Made by a program: the position numbers and the translations under genes. Source: Myroides pelagicus (GTDB lineage Bacteria; Bacteroidota; Bacteroidia; Flavobacteriales; Flavobacteriaceae). Taken from it: DNA of 64,000 bases. The stretch is taken from contig NZ_WMJY01000010.1 of assembly GCF_009711055.1 (NCBI RefSeq), positions 1-64,000 of the forward strand. The letters are read 5' to 3'. Shown in pieces: positions 27,373 through 37,358 of the stretch (position 1 is its first letter; the number at the start of each line of letters is the position of its first letter). The notes under the pieces are model-generated. The model ran no database searches and had not been told where the DNA came from. It worked only from the letters and a program-made list of their open reading frames with translations.

Positions 27373-28524
27373 TTATACAGCTCTAAATGCATAGACAAAT
27401 GCAATAACAGAAGCTAATATACCAATAGTAAATACGGTATATGTGATATTTAGCAATTTGTATTTTTTGTTTAAGACTACGCCTAGGCTATATAGATCTT
27501 TGGTTAGAGCATGATATAGGTAATCGTTGTCTTTCATGATTGTCATCAATGTATCTTCGTATTCTTGATAGGGCATTTGGTGAAAGGTACCAAAAAACAA
27601 AAGGTTAACTTGTCTTTTCGTTACCTGTTCTTTTGTAAACTTACCAGAGGTTATTTTAGGGCGAGTGGATAAAATAGCAAATATCACTGTAGCTACACTA
27701 AACATTAATAAAATAAAGGTAGGGTAGATTAGATGTGCATTGCTTGGGCTGTCAAGTTTAGGAATTAGTGTCGATAAACAAATAGAAATAATAATGGCAT
27801 TAACAGATAATAGAATATTGGCTTTGCGGTCAGCAATGGCACTAAGTTGTGTGTGATTGCGAAGTGTAGTTCTAAACAGCGTGTCAATTGTTCGGTTTGT
27901 TTCTGCTTTTTGTTTTTTCTGTCCTTTCTTTTTTAACTTATCAATAATCTTAAGGATTTCTTGCAAGTTTTTTTGTTTTTGAGGTTGCCAGTTTTGTTGG
28001 GCATAGGATGTATAGTAACGATGTTTATAGAGCATTACATCTCTATTCTGCTCGTTCCACTCTAATTCAGTAAATACTTTTCCGCAGCATAGTTCAATTT
28101 CATTTTTAAGCAAATGGCTAGTATCGATGTAATTGTCATCAGCGAAGTGAGCAAAGTCAGCATCTTTGATGATACATTCTAAATCTGTTTTAGGGTTGTA
28201 GTCAAGTTTTGTAGCTCGAATCAGCTCCATGACAAGTGTTATGTCATTTTCATTAACACCTTGTTCTAGTAAATAGGTTCTAGCGATTTGTGCACTGCGC
28301 TCTTCATGACCTTCCCAACTATTTGTGTATCCTACATCGTGAAACCAAGCAGCGTATCGAAGAAGTAAAGCCTCTTTTTCATCAATAATGTGGTGTTTCA
28401 GAATTTCTTCTAAACCATTTACTACACGTAAGGTATGGTTGAAATTGTGATATGTATATCGCGATGATAGTGTATCTTTGTGTATCTGAAAGATGTGTTC
28501 TTCAACTTTTTGCAGAATTGTCAT
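27373..28524 (-). CDS. HD-domain phosphohydrolase fused to a PycTM (DUF5706) membrane domain
   Basis: This 383-residue protein has an N-terminal HD hydrolase with the metal ligands H30, H62-D63 (WFHDVGY) and D121/D123 (KDADFAH). These are followed by a basic linker (about 195-205) and a C-terminal membrane module. That module starts with the conserved TTLRNHTQLSAIADRKANILL helix, then two transmembrane helices (about 235-255 and 268-292) and a last one near 355-380. This module is the Pycsar effector transmembrane domain. HD domains hydrolyse nucleotides or phosphoesters, so the protein may couple nucleotide sensing to membrane action. No cyclase gene lies in this window. It diverges, 26 bases away, from the outer-membrane fusion protein gene. 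Confidence 0.8.
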   Translation of the reverse strand: MTILQKVEEHIFQIHKDTLSSRYTYHNFNHTLRVVNGLEEILKHHIIDEKEALLLRYAAWFHDVGYTNSWEGHEERSAQIARTYLLEQGVNENDITLVMELIRATKLDYNPKTDLECIIKDADFAHFADDNYIDTSHLLKNEIELCCGKVFTELEWNEQNRDVMLYKHRYYTSYAQQNWQPQKQKNLQEILKIIDKLKKKGQKKQKAETNRTIDTLFRTTLRNHTQLSAIADRKANILLSVNAIIISICLSTLIPKLDSPSNAHLIYPTFILLMFSVATVIFAILSTRPKITSGKFTKEQVTKRQVNLLFFGTFHQMPYQEYEDTLMTIMKDNDYLYHALTKDLYSLGVVLNKKYKLLNITYTVFTIGILASVIAFVYAFRAV

Positions 28525-28550
28525 TGCTAAAACTTTATAATCTCTAAAAT

Positions 28551-31500
28551 ATGAAAAATATTACACTCAAATTACTAAACGCTGTAAAATATTCTTTAGT
28601 ATTTATTATCTGTAGTATTTTATTGTTGAGTAGCTGTGCTACGTATCGTGATCAAATAGGAGCGAACTATGAAGATATGAATAAACAGACTTATGATAAG
28701 TCTGAGATTTCACATACGTATTATGTAATGGGAAATGCAAGTGGAAAGGAATTTAGTGTGTTTAAATCCTTTTTCTCAGAAAGTGAAAGGGCAGATAAGA
28801 ATCAGACCATCGTCTTCTTAGGAAATAGTATTAGTAGAGGTTTTCCATCTCAGAAGAAGAAAAGTTATCAGAAGACAATAGATGAATTAGATGGTCAAAT
28901 AGCCTTGGCAAAGCAATACAATGGTCAAGTAGTCTTTGTCAATGGGGTCAACGAATGGAAGAAAGGTTATGAAGGAATTAAGCGTCTGAGTTATTACTTG
29001 GAGGTAGAATTACAAACTAAAAAAGCGCTTTTACCGCGAAAAGTTTGTGGGTTTGAACGATATAAAATAAATGAAGAGACTGTTTTGTTAGTGGTTGATA
29101 GTCAGTGGTATTTAGAGAATTGGGACGACCAGGCTAATATTAATGAAGATTGTAGTATCAAAACGAGAGCCGATTTTTTCGATGAGTTGAGAGGAGAGAT
29201 TAATAAACAGCAAAACAAGGTTGTATTGTTGGCGATGCATCATCCTGTTTATTCTAATGGGAATTACGGAGGAAAGTTCTCTTTTAAGGATCATATTTTT
29301 CCGTTTGAATATCAGGTCCCTCTACCGATAATTGGCTCAGGGGTTAATTATATCCGTTCGATGTCAGGGATATCTAATCAAGATATTCAAAGCAAGAAGT
29401 ACAATGATTTGAGTAAACATATTCGTACAATGGCTCAGATGTATGATAATGTGGTCTTGGTCTCAAGTCACGACAAGAATTTGCAGTATATAGAGAAAGA
29501 CGGAATACGTCAAATTATTAGTGGGTCATTAGCTGAAATAAATCAATCTGCACGAGCGATTAACTCAAGTGACTTTAGTTCTACCAAAGAGGGGTATGCT
29601 CAGATTGATGTATTAAAAAACAAGGAAACTTGGGTTTCTTTTTGGACTATTATTGGAGGAAAAAAGCGATTAGTATTTAAGCATAAAGTTTTTTCTATAA
29701 TGGATAGTCAGCAAACTGATTTTGATGAGATGAATACAGCTGAGGTTTCTGAAAGTGTCTATCCAAAGGAATGGACAAAGAAAACAAAGAGTTATCAGTT
29801 TTTTTGGGGTAAGCACTATAGAACAATTTACGGTACAGATGTTACGGTGCCAGTTGGAGATTTAACAACAATACATGGAGGGCTAACTCCTACTATTTCA
29901 GGAGGAGGGAATCAGTCCATGTCCTTGCGTTTACTGGATAACGAAGGAAAAGAATATGTGATGCGTGGTATTCGAAAAAGCGTTTCTAGATTAGTGCAAA
30001 CAGCAGTGTTTAAAGATCAGTATGTAATGAATTCTTTCGATAATACCTGGGCGGAACGCTTTGTATACGATTTCTATACTACTTCACACCCTTATACAGC
30101 TTTTATCTTAGGAGATTTATCAGATAAGATTAATTTATATCACACAAACCCAAGACTTTATTATATACCAAAGCAAAAGGCACTTGGGCGTTTTAATGAG
30201 AAGTATGGTGATGAGTTATACATGATAGAAGAGCGATTGACTGATGGTTTTGAAGAAGAGGAAAGCTTTGGGAATTCAGAAAGAATCATAAGTACAAGAG
30301 ATGTAATTTCTAAATTGCGCAAAGATGAAAAGTACGAGGTTGATCAAACACTGTTTTTAAGAGCCCGTATCTTTGATATGTTAATTGGCGATTGGGATAG
30401 ACACGGAGATCAGTGGAGATGGTCAGAATTTAAGGAAGGAGATAAAGTAGTGTATAGACCAATTCCTAGAGATAGGGATCAGGCATTTGCAAAAATTGAT
30501 GGAGCATTGTTAAGTCTGGTTAAAAAATTACCACCCTTGCGCCATATGCAGAATTACGAAAAGAGTTTTGCTACCCCGAGATGGATAAATAAGACAGCAT
30601 TTCCTTTAGATCAATACCTACTTCGTTCAACGAGTTTAGAAGATTGGATAAGAGAGGCGCAGGATATTATTAACAGTCTAGATGATGAGACCATTACAAA
30701 TGCTTTTAATCAATTGCCAGAAGAATTGGATCCTAAAGACTCAGATCAAATAGTAGATATATTAAAGTGGAGAAGAGATAACATTGTAGCATATCTGCCC
30801 AAGTACTATGATAAGTTACGTCAATATGTAGTATTAGCTGGAACGGATAAGAAAGATCGATTTGATATTGAACGTTTAGTAGGAGGAGATGTTTATGTGA
30901 AGCAGTTTAGAACAAAGAAAAGTGGAGAAGAACTATTTTTCGAAAAGATCTATAATTCAAAACAAACAAAGGAAATATGGGTATATGGTTTGAATGATGA
31001 AGATACTTTTAGGATACACGGGAATGAAGTAGCTAAGATTAAACTTCGTTTGATAGGTGGGAAAAATAAGGATACCTTTACAGTAGAGAATAAAAGTAAA
31101 GTAATTGTTTACGATTATGCAGATAAGAAAAATGAAATAGTAGGTGATAATCAAGGTGTTCGTACCTATATGAGCAATCGTTATGATTTGAATAATTTTA
31201 ATTATGAGTCATTGCCATTACGTACGAATATTTTATTACCAAATTTAGGATACAATCCAGAAGATGGCTTGAAATTGGGATTTTTGTTTAGTTCTGTTCA
31301 GTCTAAGTTTATTCAAGATCCTTATACATCAAAACACGTATTGAAAGGTTTATATTCTTTTAATACAAAAGGAATGGAAGCGGAATACCAAGGAAGCTTT
31401 CCTAATGCTACGGATAATTGGATGTTTACGTTAAATGCACGAGTGACAAGTCCTAATTTTGCGGTGAATTACTATGGCATAGGGAATGAAACACACTTTT

Positions 31501-32267
31501 TTGATGAAGAAAAAGGAGATGAGTACAAACGAGTAAGAATAGAGAGTTATTCTGTAAAGCCAGGATATCGATATGAAGGTAAGCAAGGGGGGAATTTTGA
31601 AGCTGGTTTAGAATACAAAGCCTTAAAGGTACAGCACCATGCCGATCGTTTTATCACTAGCAGTCCGGAAGTAGTTAATCAGCAAGTCTTCGACATTCAA
31701 CAATATGCTACAGTAGGGGCAATGTATAGTTATGAACAATACAATTATAAAGCAGTTCCAACAGTTGGTTTTGGCTTTCAGACAAAGACAGGATGGAGAG
31801 TCAATTTACAAGAGACCAGTCAGAATTTCGCCTATTTAGATATGCAGATGAATTTTGTTCATTACCTAGAACGAAGTGAACGATTAATATTGGCTAGTAA
31901 ATTAAATTATCAGACACGATTTAACGATAAATACGACTTCTACCACGCTTCTACAGTTGGAGGGAATGGGAATTTAAGAGGCTTTAGGCCAGAGCGCTTT
32001 ACAGGTAAGACATCTTTTGTTCAAACAACAGATATACGTTATAACATGGCACAATTTACAGCAGGTTTCTTGCCATTGACATTTGGTGTGTATGGTGGTT
32101 TTGATTATGGAAGAGTATGGACTCCATTAGAGCATTCAGATAAGTGGCATAATGCTTATGGTGGAGGTTTTTGGTTTACGGCAGTAGATCAAGCAACCCT
32201 CCATTGCTCTTATTTTTCGAGTGCAGATGGAGGTCGCTTTGTTTTTGGATTAGGGTTTGGGTTTTAA
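28551..32267 (+). CDS. Outer-membrane lipoprotein fusion: degenerate phosphoesterase, kinase-like middle and beta-barrel
   Basis: The 1238-residue protein begins with a lipoprotein signal (lipobox LLSSC, C29). Residues about 85-390 follow the calcineurin-like phosphoesterase of Bacteroidota, but the usual GDNIY and GNHDW metal motifs read GNSIS (91-95) and GVNEW (132-136). HH at 230-231 and HD at 307-308 remain. Residues about 410-830 hold GDWDRHGDQW (613-622) and PRDRDQAFAK (639-648), a pair resembling the catalytic HRD/DxD-like motifs of atypical kinases. The last 350 residues are a BamA/ShlB-type barrel ending in Phe (GLGFGF). The parts therefore sit on both sides of the outer membrane. 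Function is unknown. Its 3' end overlaps the convergent lipoprotein gene by 18 bases. Confidence 0.75.
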   Translation: MKNITLKLLNAVKYSLVFIICSILLLSSCATYRDQIGANYEDMNKQTYDKSEISHTYYVMGNASGKEFSVFKSFFSESERADKNQTIVFLGNSISRGFPSQKKKSYQKTIDELDGQIALAKQYNGQVVFVNGVNEWKKGYEGIKRLSYYLEVELQTKKALLPRKVCGFERYKINEETVLLVVDSQWYLENWDDQANINEDCSIKTRADFFDELRGEINKQQNKVVLLAMHHPVYSNGNYGGKFSFKDHIFPFEYQVPLPIIGSGVNYIRSMSGISNQDIQSKKYNDLSKHIRTMAQMYDNVVLVSSHDKNLQYIEKDGIRQIISGSLAEINQSARAINSSDFSSTKEGYAQIDVLKNKETWVSFWTIIGGKKRLVFKHKVFSIMDSQQTDFDEMNTAEVSESVYPKEWTKKTKSYQFFWGKHYRTIYGTDVTVPVGDLTTIHGGLTPTISGGGNQSMSLRLLDNEGKEYVMRGIRKSVSRLVQTAVFKDQYVMNSFDNTWAERFVYDFYTTSHPYTAFILGDLSDKINLYHTNPRLYYIPKQKALGRFNEKYGDELYMIEERLTDGFEEEESFGNSERIISTRDVISKLRKDEKYEVDQTLFLRARIFDMLIGDWDRHGDQWRWSEFKEGDKVVYRPIPRDRDQAFAKIDGALLSLVKKLPPLRHMQNYEKSFATPRWINKTAFPLDQYLLRSTSLEDWIREAQDIINSLDDETITNAFNQLPEELDPKDSDQIVDILKWRRDNIVAYLPKYYDKLRQYVVLAGTDKKDRFDIERLVGGDVYVKQFRTKKSGEELFFEKIYNSKQTKEIWVYGLNDEDTFRIHGNEVAKIKLRLIGGKNKDTFTVENKSKVIVYDYADKKNEIVGDNQGVRTYMSNRYDLNNFNYESLPLRTNILLPNLGYNPEDGLKLGFLFSSVQSKFIQDPYTSKHVLKGLYSFNTKGMEAEYQGSFPNATDNWMFTLNARVTSPNFAVNYYGIGNETHFFDEEKGDEYKRVRIESYSVKPGYRYEGKQGGNFEAGLEYKALKVQHHADRFITSSPEVVNQQVFDIQQYATVGAMYSYEQYNYKAVPTVGFGFQTKTGWRVNLQETSQNFAYLDMQMNFVHYLERSERLILASKLNYQTRFNDKYDFYHASTVGGNGNLRGFRPERFTGKTSFVQTTDIRYNMAQFTAGFLPLTFGVYGGFDYGRVWTPLEHSDKWHNAYGGGFWFTAVDQATLHCSYFSSADGGRFVFGLGFGF

Positions 32268-33131
32268 GTCTCCCAAATCTACTTTATATATTTTACCACC
32301 TTTTTTATCTTTTACCTCATCGGCAAGATATAGTGTGTTGTTGTCTTTAAAAGTGATTGATTCTTTCTGAGAGACGTGATGTAATTTTCGCTCAGTAATT
32401 TTACCATCCATAATAGCATTAGGGTTAAAGCCATCAACGATCCATATTTTTGAATGAGATAGAAGAACAAAAGTATTTTCATCTGGACTAATGGCTGCAC
32501 CTGTAATTGCACATTGCTTGTAGATATTACATCCTTTAAATGTCTGAACATGTTCTGCTTTGTGGTGTCCTGGGATATTAGGTACTTTATAAACTAATGA
32601 TGTACCATCAAAAGCCTTGCTTCTATTCTTAGTGAAGATATAGAAATCATCATTGTAGAAAAAGAATGCCTCCGCATCATAAAGCAGTTCTGTATCTTTT
32701 GGAGGGAAAGCTGTTTGCTCAGGATATTCAAAGGTAATAATAGCAGCTGGTGTTGCTTTTTGATTTGTTAAGTCTTCTTTGTTTATTTTAAGGATTCGCA
32801 AATCTTTACGTTGGTTCTTGTTGTTTCCGAAATCACCAATATATAAGTTTCCTATTCGGTCGGCTGTTAACTCTTCCCAATCGATGTTTTTCTCTTTAGT
32901 AATTTTTAAAGTGTGTACAATATTTCCTAAAGTATCTAACTGATAAAGCTCGTTCTTGTTACCACTATCTTGTAATGTCCAGAATGTGCTATTTGACGGA
33001 TTATAATGTAGTCCAGAAACCTCTTTTAGTTGGTTAGGTAGAGTGAGGTAATCATTGGTAATTTCTTTTTTATTACCACAACTAGTCAAAGTAACTAGGC
33101 TTAGTAAAAGTAAATTGGAAAGTGCTTTCAT
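32250..33131 (-). CDS. Beta-propeller lipoprotein (SdiA-regulated-like)
   Basis: The 293-residue protein carries a lipoprotein signal (lipobox LTSC, C19) and a six- or seven-bladed propeller pattern: LKEVSGLHYNPSNSTFWTLQDSG, then WEELTADRIGNLYIGDFGNN, and similar strands to the end. This is the SdiA-regulated/phytase-like propeller seen in many Bacteroidota lipoproteins. No catalytic residues can be named. It is anchored in the envelope. The gene converges on the outer-membrane fusion gene and the two share 18 bases at their 3' ends. Confidence 0.7.
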   Translation of the reverse strand: MKALSNLLLLSLVTLTSCGNKKEITNDYLTLPNQLKEVSGLHYNPSNSTFWTLQDSGNKNELYQLDTLGNIVHTLKITKEKNIDWEELTADRIGNLYIGDFGNNKNQRKDLRILKINKEDLTNQKATPAAIITFEYPEQTAFPPKDTELLYDAEAFFFYNDDFYIFTKNRSKAFDGTSLVYKVPNIPGHHKAEHVQTFKGCNIYKQCAITGAAISPDENTFVLLSHSKIWIVDGFNPNAIMDGKITERKLHHVSQKESITFKDNNTLYLADEVKDKKGGKIYKVDLGDLKPKP

Positions 33132-33279
33132 AACAAAATTTGTTTATAGGTATAAAATTACTAAAGAGATAAAGATTAATAAAATAGGAGCAATGAAAAT
33201 ATTGAAATATTCTTAAAAAAGTAGTTTAAGATTTACTTTGCATAACTGAAAAAAAATATATATAATTCAAACTTTAAAG

Positions 33280-33287
33280 TATATTTG
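33280..33287 (+). promoter_or_regulatory. -7 promoter element of lepA
   Basis: TATATTTG followed by C fits the TAnnTTTG consensus. It lies 134 bases before the lepA start, so a leader of about 125 bases is expected. Confidence 0.5.
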
Positions 33288-33420
33288 CAAAATATAGGCG
33301 TATTGTGTTTTCTGTTTAAATAGGAAGTAGCCTTAAAATGATGGTTATATGATTATTGAAAGTGGTTTCAATACTTCTAATGGGCATATAATCAATAATT
33401 AAACTTTGATATTACGAAGA

Positions 33421-35217
33421 ATGAAGAACATTAGAAACTTTTGTATTATTGCTCATATTGACCATGGTAAGAGTACGTTAGCAGATAGATTATTAGATGC
33501 TACACAAACGGTAACAGCTAGAGAGCAACAAAATCAGTTGTTGGATAATATGGATCTGGAGCGTGAAAGAGGTATTACGATTAAATCTCACGCTATTCAG
33601 ATGGATTATATCCACAATGGAGAGAAGTATGTATTAAACTTAATTGATACTCCAGGACACGTAGACTTTTCTTATGAAGTTTCTAGGTCTATTGCAGCGT
33701 GTGAAGGAGCTCTTTTAATTGTTGATGCAGCACAAAGTATTCAAGCACAGACCATATCTAACCTATACTTAGCTTTAGAAAATGATTTGACAATTATTCC
33801 TGTTCTTAATAAAGTTGATTTGCCAAGTGCTAATCCAGAAGAAGTAAGTGACGATATTGTTGATCTATTAGGCTGTGATTACGAAGAGATTATTCCAGCT
33901 TCTGGTAAAACAGGACTTGGAGTAGATAAAATATTGGAAGCTATTATCAATAGAATTCCTGCGCCGAAAGGAAATGTTGAGGAGCCACTACAGGCATTGA
34001 TATTTGACTCAGTGTATAATCCGTTTAGAGGTATTGAAGTAATTTTCCGTGTTATCAATGGTAAAATCACTAAAGGACAGAAAATTAAGTTCATGGCTAC
34101 AGGCAAGGAATATTTTGCTGATGAGATTGGAACATTAAAACTTAACCAAGTACCAAAACAAGAAATATCAAGTGGAGATGTTGGTTATTTGATTTCAGGT
34201 ATTAAGGAAGCAAGAGAGGTTAAAGTAGGAGATACTTTAACAGATGCTAAAGTACCTACTCAGAATATGATTGAAGGATTCGAGAATGTTAAGCCAATGG
34301 TATTCGCGGGAATTTATCCAGTAGATACAGAAGATTATGAGGAGCTTAGAAACTCTATGGAGAAACTACAGTTGAATGATGCATCTTTAGTATTTGCTGC
34401 TGAGAGTTCTGCTGCATTAGGATTTGGATTCCGTTGTGGATTCTTGGGAATGCTTCACATGGAGATTATTCAAGAGCGTCTAGAACGTGAGTTTAATATG
34501 ACAGTAATTACTACGGTACCTAACGTTTCATACTTAGCTTATACTAAAAAGGAGCCAGACACAGCAATTGTTGTAAATAATCCATCAGATCTACCAGAGC
34601 CTTCTAAATTAGAAAGAGTTGAAGAACCATATATTAAGGCAACAATTATTACAAAAGCTGACTTCGTTGGTCAAGTAATGAGCCTATGTATTGACAAACG
34701 TGGTATTATTACTAATCAGACCTACTTGACGGAAGATCGTGTAGAATTGATGTTTGATATGCCACTAGCAGAGATTGTATTTGATTTTTACGATCGTTTG
34801 AAAACAGTGTCAAAAGGATATGCCTCTTTCGATTATTCTCCAATAGGAATGCGTTCTTCTAATTTGGTTAAAGTAGACGTAATGTTGAACGCGAATGTAG
34901 TTGATGCTTTATCTGCTCTTATGCATGCTGATAATGCTTATTCAATTGGAAAGAAGATGTGTGAGAAACTAAAAGAATTAATACCACGTCAACAGTTTGA
35001 TATTCCAATTCAGGCGGCTATTGGTGTAAAAGTTATTGCACGTGAGACAGTGAAAGCTTTGCGTAAAGACGTTACAGCTAAATGTTATGGAGGGGATATT
35101 TCACGTAAACGTAAATTACTTGAAAAACAAAAAGCGGGTAAGAAGCGTATGCGTCAAGTAGGTAACGTAGAGATTCCACAAGAGGCATTTATGGCTGTAT
35201 TAAAATTGAATGATTAA
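33421..35217 (+). CDS. lepA: Elongation factor 4 (LepA), back-translocating GTPase
   Basis: The protein (598 residues) is a translational GTPase with G1 AHIDHGKST, the effector threonine in [10 protein letters not shown]3 DTPGHVDF, G4 NKVD and G5 SGKTG, followed by EF-G-like domains and the LepA-specific C-terminal domain ([15 protein letters not shown] and beyond). It acts on stalled or mis-translocated ribosomes. A TTG at 33406 would add MILRR, but the ATG at 33421 gives the conserved [17 protein letters not shown] start, so it is preferred. Length is normal for the family. Confidence 0.96.
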   Translation: MKNIRNFCIIAHIDHGKSTLADRLLDATQTVTAREQQNQLLDNMDLERERGITIKSHAIQMDYIHNGEKYVLNLIDTPGHVDFSYEVSRSIAACEGALLIVDAAQSIQAQTISNLYLALENDLTIIPVLNKVDLPSANPEEVSDDIVDLLGCDYEEIIPASGKTGLGVDKILEAIINRIPAPKGNVEEPLQALIFDSVYNPFRGIEVIFRVINGKITKGQKIKFMATGKEYFADEIGTLKLNQVPKQEISSGDVGYLISGIKEAREVKVGDTLTDAKVPTQNMIEGFENVKPMVFAGIYPVDTEDYEELRNSMEKLQLNDASLVFAAESSAALGFGFRCGFLGMLHMEIIQERLEREFNMTVITTVPNVSYLAYTKKEPDTAIVVNNPSDLPEPSKLERVEEPYIKATIITKADFVGQVMSLCIDKRGIITNQTYLTEDRVELMFDMPLAEIVFDFYDRLKTVSKGYASFDYSPIGMRSSNLVKVDVMLNANVVDALSALMHADNAYSIGKKMCEKLKELIPRQQFDIPIQAAIGVKVIARETVKALRKDVTAKCYGGDISRKRKLLEKQKAGKKRMRQVGNVEIPQEAFMAVLKLND

Positions 35218-35240
35218 GGTATAAGAAGCCTAAAATAAAT

Positions 35241-35281
35241 AAAAAGAGACAATTATTTTTTATGTAATTGTCTCTTTTTTT
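35241..35281 (+). terminator. Terminator of lepA
   Basis: AGAGACAATTA and TAATTGTCTCT form an 11-bp stem followed by T7. Confidence 0.85.
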
Positions 35282-35507
35282 GCTTTAGAGTTACCCCTTT
35301 TATTTAAATATGCATAAAAATATTTTGTATCAGAAATATGATGGTGATTTTGGTTATACTTGTAAAGACAATTAGCAGGTGCCAAAAGGGACTAATATTA
35401 TATCTCGGTTTACTTGTCGAAAGATGCTAAAAGTTCGTTGTATTTAGCTGGAAAAAGAGACTATGAATTTAGTAGTTTATCACTAGATATAGTTTATTTA
35501 TAACTAG
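35282..35507. other. Non-coding stretch between lepA and the sulfur locus
   Basis: Between the two convergent terminators lie about 225 AT-rich bases. I see no reading frame, repeat or RNA gene that I can support. Confidence 0.4.
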
Positions 35508-35543
35508 AAAAGGGGCTTGTTTATTGAAAAACAAGCCCCTTTT
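35508..35543 (-). terminator. Terminator of the thioredoxin gene
   Basis: AAAAGGGGCTTGT and ACAAGCCCCTTTT form a perfect 13-bp stem with a 10-base loop, working for the minus strand. Confidence 0.9.
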
Positions 35544-35549
35544 GTTATT

Positions 35550-35867
35550 TTAGTAATTGTCTTTGTATTGATTAATGTAGCCCATCAGTGTATGTGTATC
35601 CATATAACCTGATTGGCGCCATAACAATTTACCCTTTCTAAATAGCATAGTAGCAGGAACACCTCTTAGTTGGTATTGCGTGCTGTATTGAGCTACTATT
35701 GATTGGTTTTTATCGACGTCTATTTTGACGATTTTTATTTGATCTCCTAGTGTTCTCTTAACCTCCTCTAAAACAGGGGCAAACATTTTACATGGGCCAC
35801 ACCAAGTTGCAAAGAAGTTAACAAGAACTAATTGATCACTTTCGATTAGTTCTTGAAAATTATTCAT
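35550..35867 (-). CDS. Thioredoxin
   Basis: The 105-residue protein is a single thioredoxin domain with the active site WCGPCK (C23, C26) and the cis-proline in RGVPATMLF. It reduces disulfides or persulfides in the cytoplasm. The gene starts 4 bases after the beta-lactamase-fold/rhodanese gene on the same strand. The operon context suggests it accepts or reduces protein persulfides made by the rhodanese domains. It has no signal peptide, unlike ResA-type proteins. Confidence 0.92.
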   Translation of the reverse strand: MNNFQELIESDQLVLVNFFATWCGPCKMFAPVLEEVKRTLGDQIKIVKIDVDKNQSIVAQYSTQYQLRGVPATMLFRKGKLLWRQSGYMDTHTLMGYINQYKDNY

Positions 35868-35871
35868 TTGA

Positions 35872-37302
35872 TTATTGTTTAGTTGTTGAACATGTCGATG
35901 AACAGCTTCCTCCTTCTTCTAGGGTTATTCCTGTGTTTTTAATTGCTCCGAAACCTCCGATAACATCTATCATATTGTGGTATCCTCTTGCTTTTAGGAT
36001 TGAAGAAGCGATTAATGAGCGATATCCTCCTGCACAGTGAATATAGAATTTCCCTGTAGTTGGAAAATCTGTTATATTCTCATTGATATAATCTAAGGGA
36101 GAATTTGTCAAATTGTTATATTCAATATGAGCGGCGTTGTATTCTCCTTTTTTGCGTACATCAAGTACTGGAATAGGATCATTCGCTAATTTTTCTTTGA
36201 ACTCCTCTGCTGTTATTTGTTGAACGGTATCGTATTCATTTCCGTCTTTTTTCCAAGCTTCAAACCCTCCTTCAAGATATCCTAATGTATTGTCATATCC
36301 AACACGTGATAGGCGAATGATTGCTTCTTCTTCACGTCCTTCAGGTGTAATTAATAGAATTGGCTGTTTGATATCTGTAATTAAAGCACCAACCCATGGA
36401 GCAAACTGTCCGTCTAATCCGATAAATATAGCTCCTGGTATATGTCCTGAAGCAAATTCACTCGCTGGACGAACGTCCAATAAGATAGCGCCTGATTCAT
36501 CGGCAAATGCTTGAAAATCTTTTGCTGAAAGCGCCTTATTATTATTGATGATTGTTTCTACATTTTCGTATCCTTCTTTGTTTAATTTTACGTTTAACGG
36601 GAAATATGCAGGAGGAGGTAGTAAACCATCTGTTACTTCTTTTACGAATTCAGCTTCTGTCATATCTGCACGTAACGCATAGTTTGTTTGTTTTTGCTCT
36701 CCTAACGTACCGATAGTTTCTTTACTTAAGTTTTTACCACATGCAGACCCTGCTCCGTGAGCTGGATATACAATAACGTCATCTGCTAAAGGCATAATTT
36801 TAGTGCGTAAGCTTTGATATAACGTCGCTGCTAATTGCTCTTGTGTAAGATTAGCCGCTTTTTGTGCTAAATCTGGACGTCCTACATCTCCTAAGAATAA
36901 AGTGTCTCCACTGAATATCGCATGATCTTTGCCATTTTCATCTTTTAATAAGTAAGTCGTACTTTCCATTGTGTGACCAGGTGTGTGTAGCACAGTGATT
37001 GTAATATTACCTAGTTTGAAAACTTCACCATCTTTTGCAATATGAGCTTTATAAGAAGGGTTTGCATTTGGTCCGTAAATGATTGGTGCATTTGCTTTCT
37101 CAGCTAGAGTTACGTGACCACTTACGAAGTCAGCGTGAAAGTGTGTTTCAAAAATGTATTTAATTGTTGCATTGTCTTTAGCTGCCTTGTCTAAATAAGG
37201 TTGTACTTCTCTTAGTGGATCTACAATTGCTACCTCTCCATTGCTTTCTATATAATAAGCTCCTTGAGCTAAACATCCTGTATAAATTTGTTCTATTTTC
37301 AT
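35872..37302 (-). CDS. Persulfide dioxygenase-like beta-lactamase-fold protein with two rhodanese domains
   Basis: The 476-residue protein joins an ETHE1/persulfide dioxygenase-type domain (about 1-245, H54-x-H56-x-D58 in THFHADFVSGH, then TPGHTMES and FSGDTL) to two rhodanese domains (about 255-350 and 365-465). The second has an active-site cysteine in HCAGGYRS. The first reads LITPEGREEE at that place and lacks the cysteine, so it is probably structural. The enzyme would oxidise glutathione-type or low-molecular persulfides to sulfite and move sulfane sulfur. It heads a transcript with thioredoxin. A palindrome at 37362-37375 sits upstream of its promoter. Confidence 0.9.
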   Translation of the reverse strand: MKIEQIYTGCLAQGAYYIESNGEVAIVDPLREVQPYLDKAAKDNATIKYIFETHFHADFVSGHVTLAEKANAPIIYGPNANPSYKAHIAKDGEVFKLGNITITVLHTPGHTMESTTYLLKDENGKDHAIFSGDTLFLGDVGRPDLAQKAANLTQEQLAATLYQSLRTKIMPLADDVIVYPAHGAGSACGKNLSKETIGTLGEQKQTNYALRADMTEAEFVKEVTDGLLPPPAYFPLNVKLNKEGYENVETIINNNKALSAKDFQAFADESGAILLDVRPASEFASGHIPGAIFIGLDGQFAPWVGALITDIKQPILLITPEGREEEAIIRLSRVGYDNTLGYLEGGFEAWKKDGNEYDTVQQITAEEFKEKLANDPIPVLDVRKKGEYNAAHIEYNNLTNSPLDYINENITDFPTTGKFYIHCAGGYRSLIASSILKARGYHNMIDVIGGFGAIKNTGITLEEGGSCSSTCSTTKQ

Positions 37303-37331
37303 ATGAGTATTTATTTTTTTATTTGATATTG

Positions 37332-37339
37332 TAAAGGTA
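37332..37339 (-). promoter_or_regulatory. -7 element of the persulfide dioxygenase gene
   Basis: On the minus strand this reads TACCTTTA, close to TAnnTTTG. It lies 30 bases before the start codon, and its centre is 33 bases from the centre of the palindrome. Confidence 0.4.
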
Positions 37340-37358
37340 TAAAGTTGTATTATAATTT

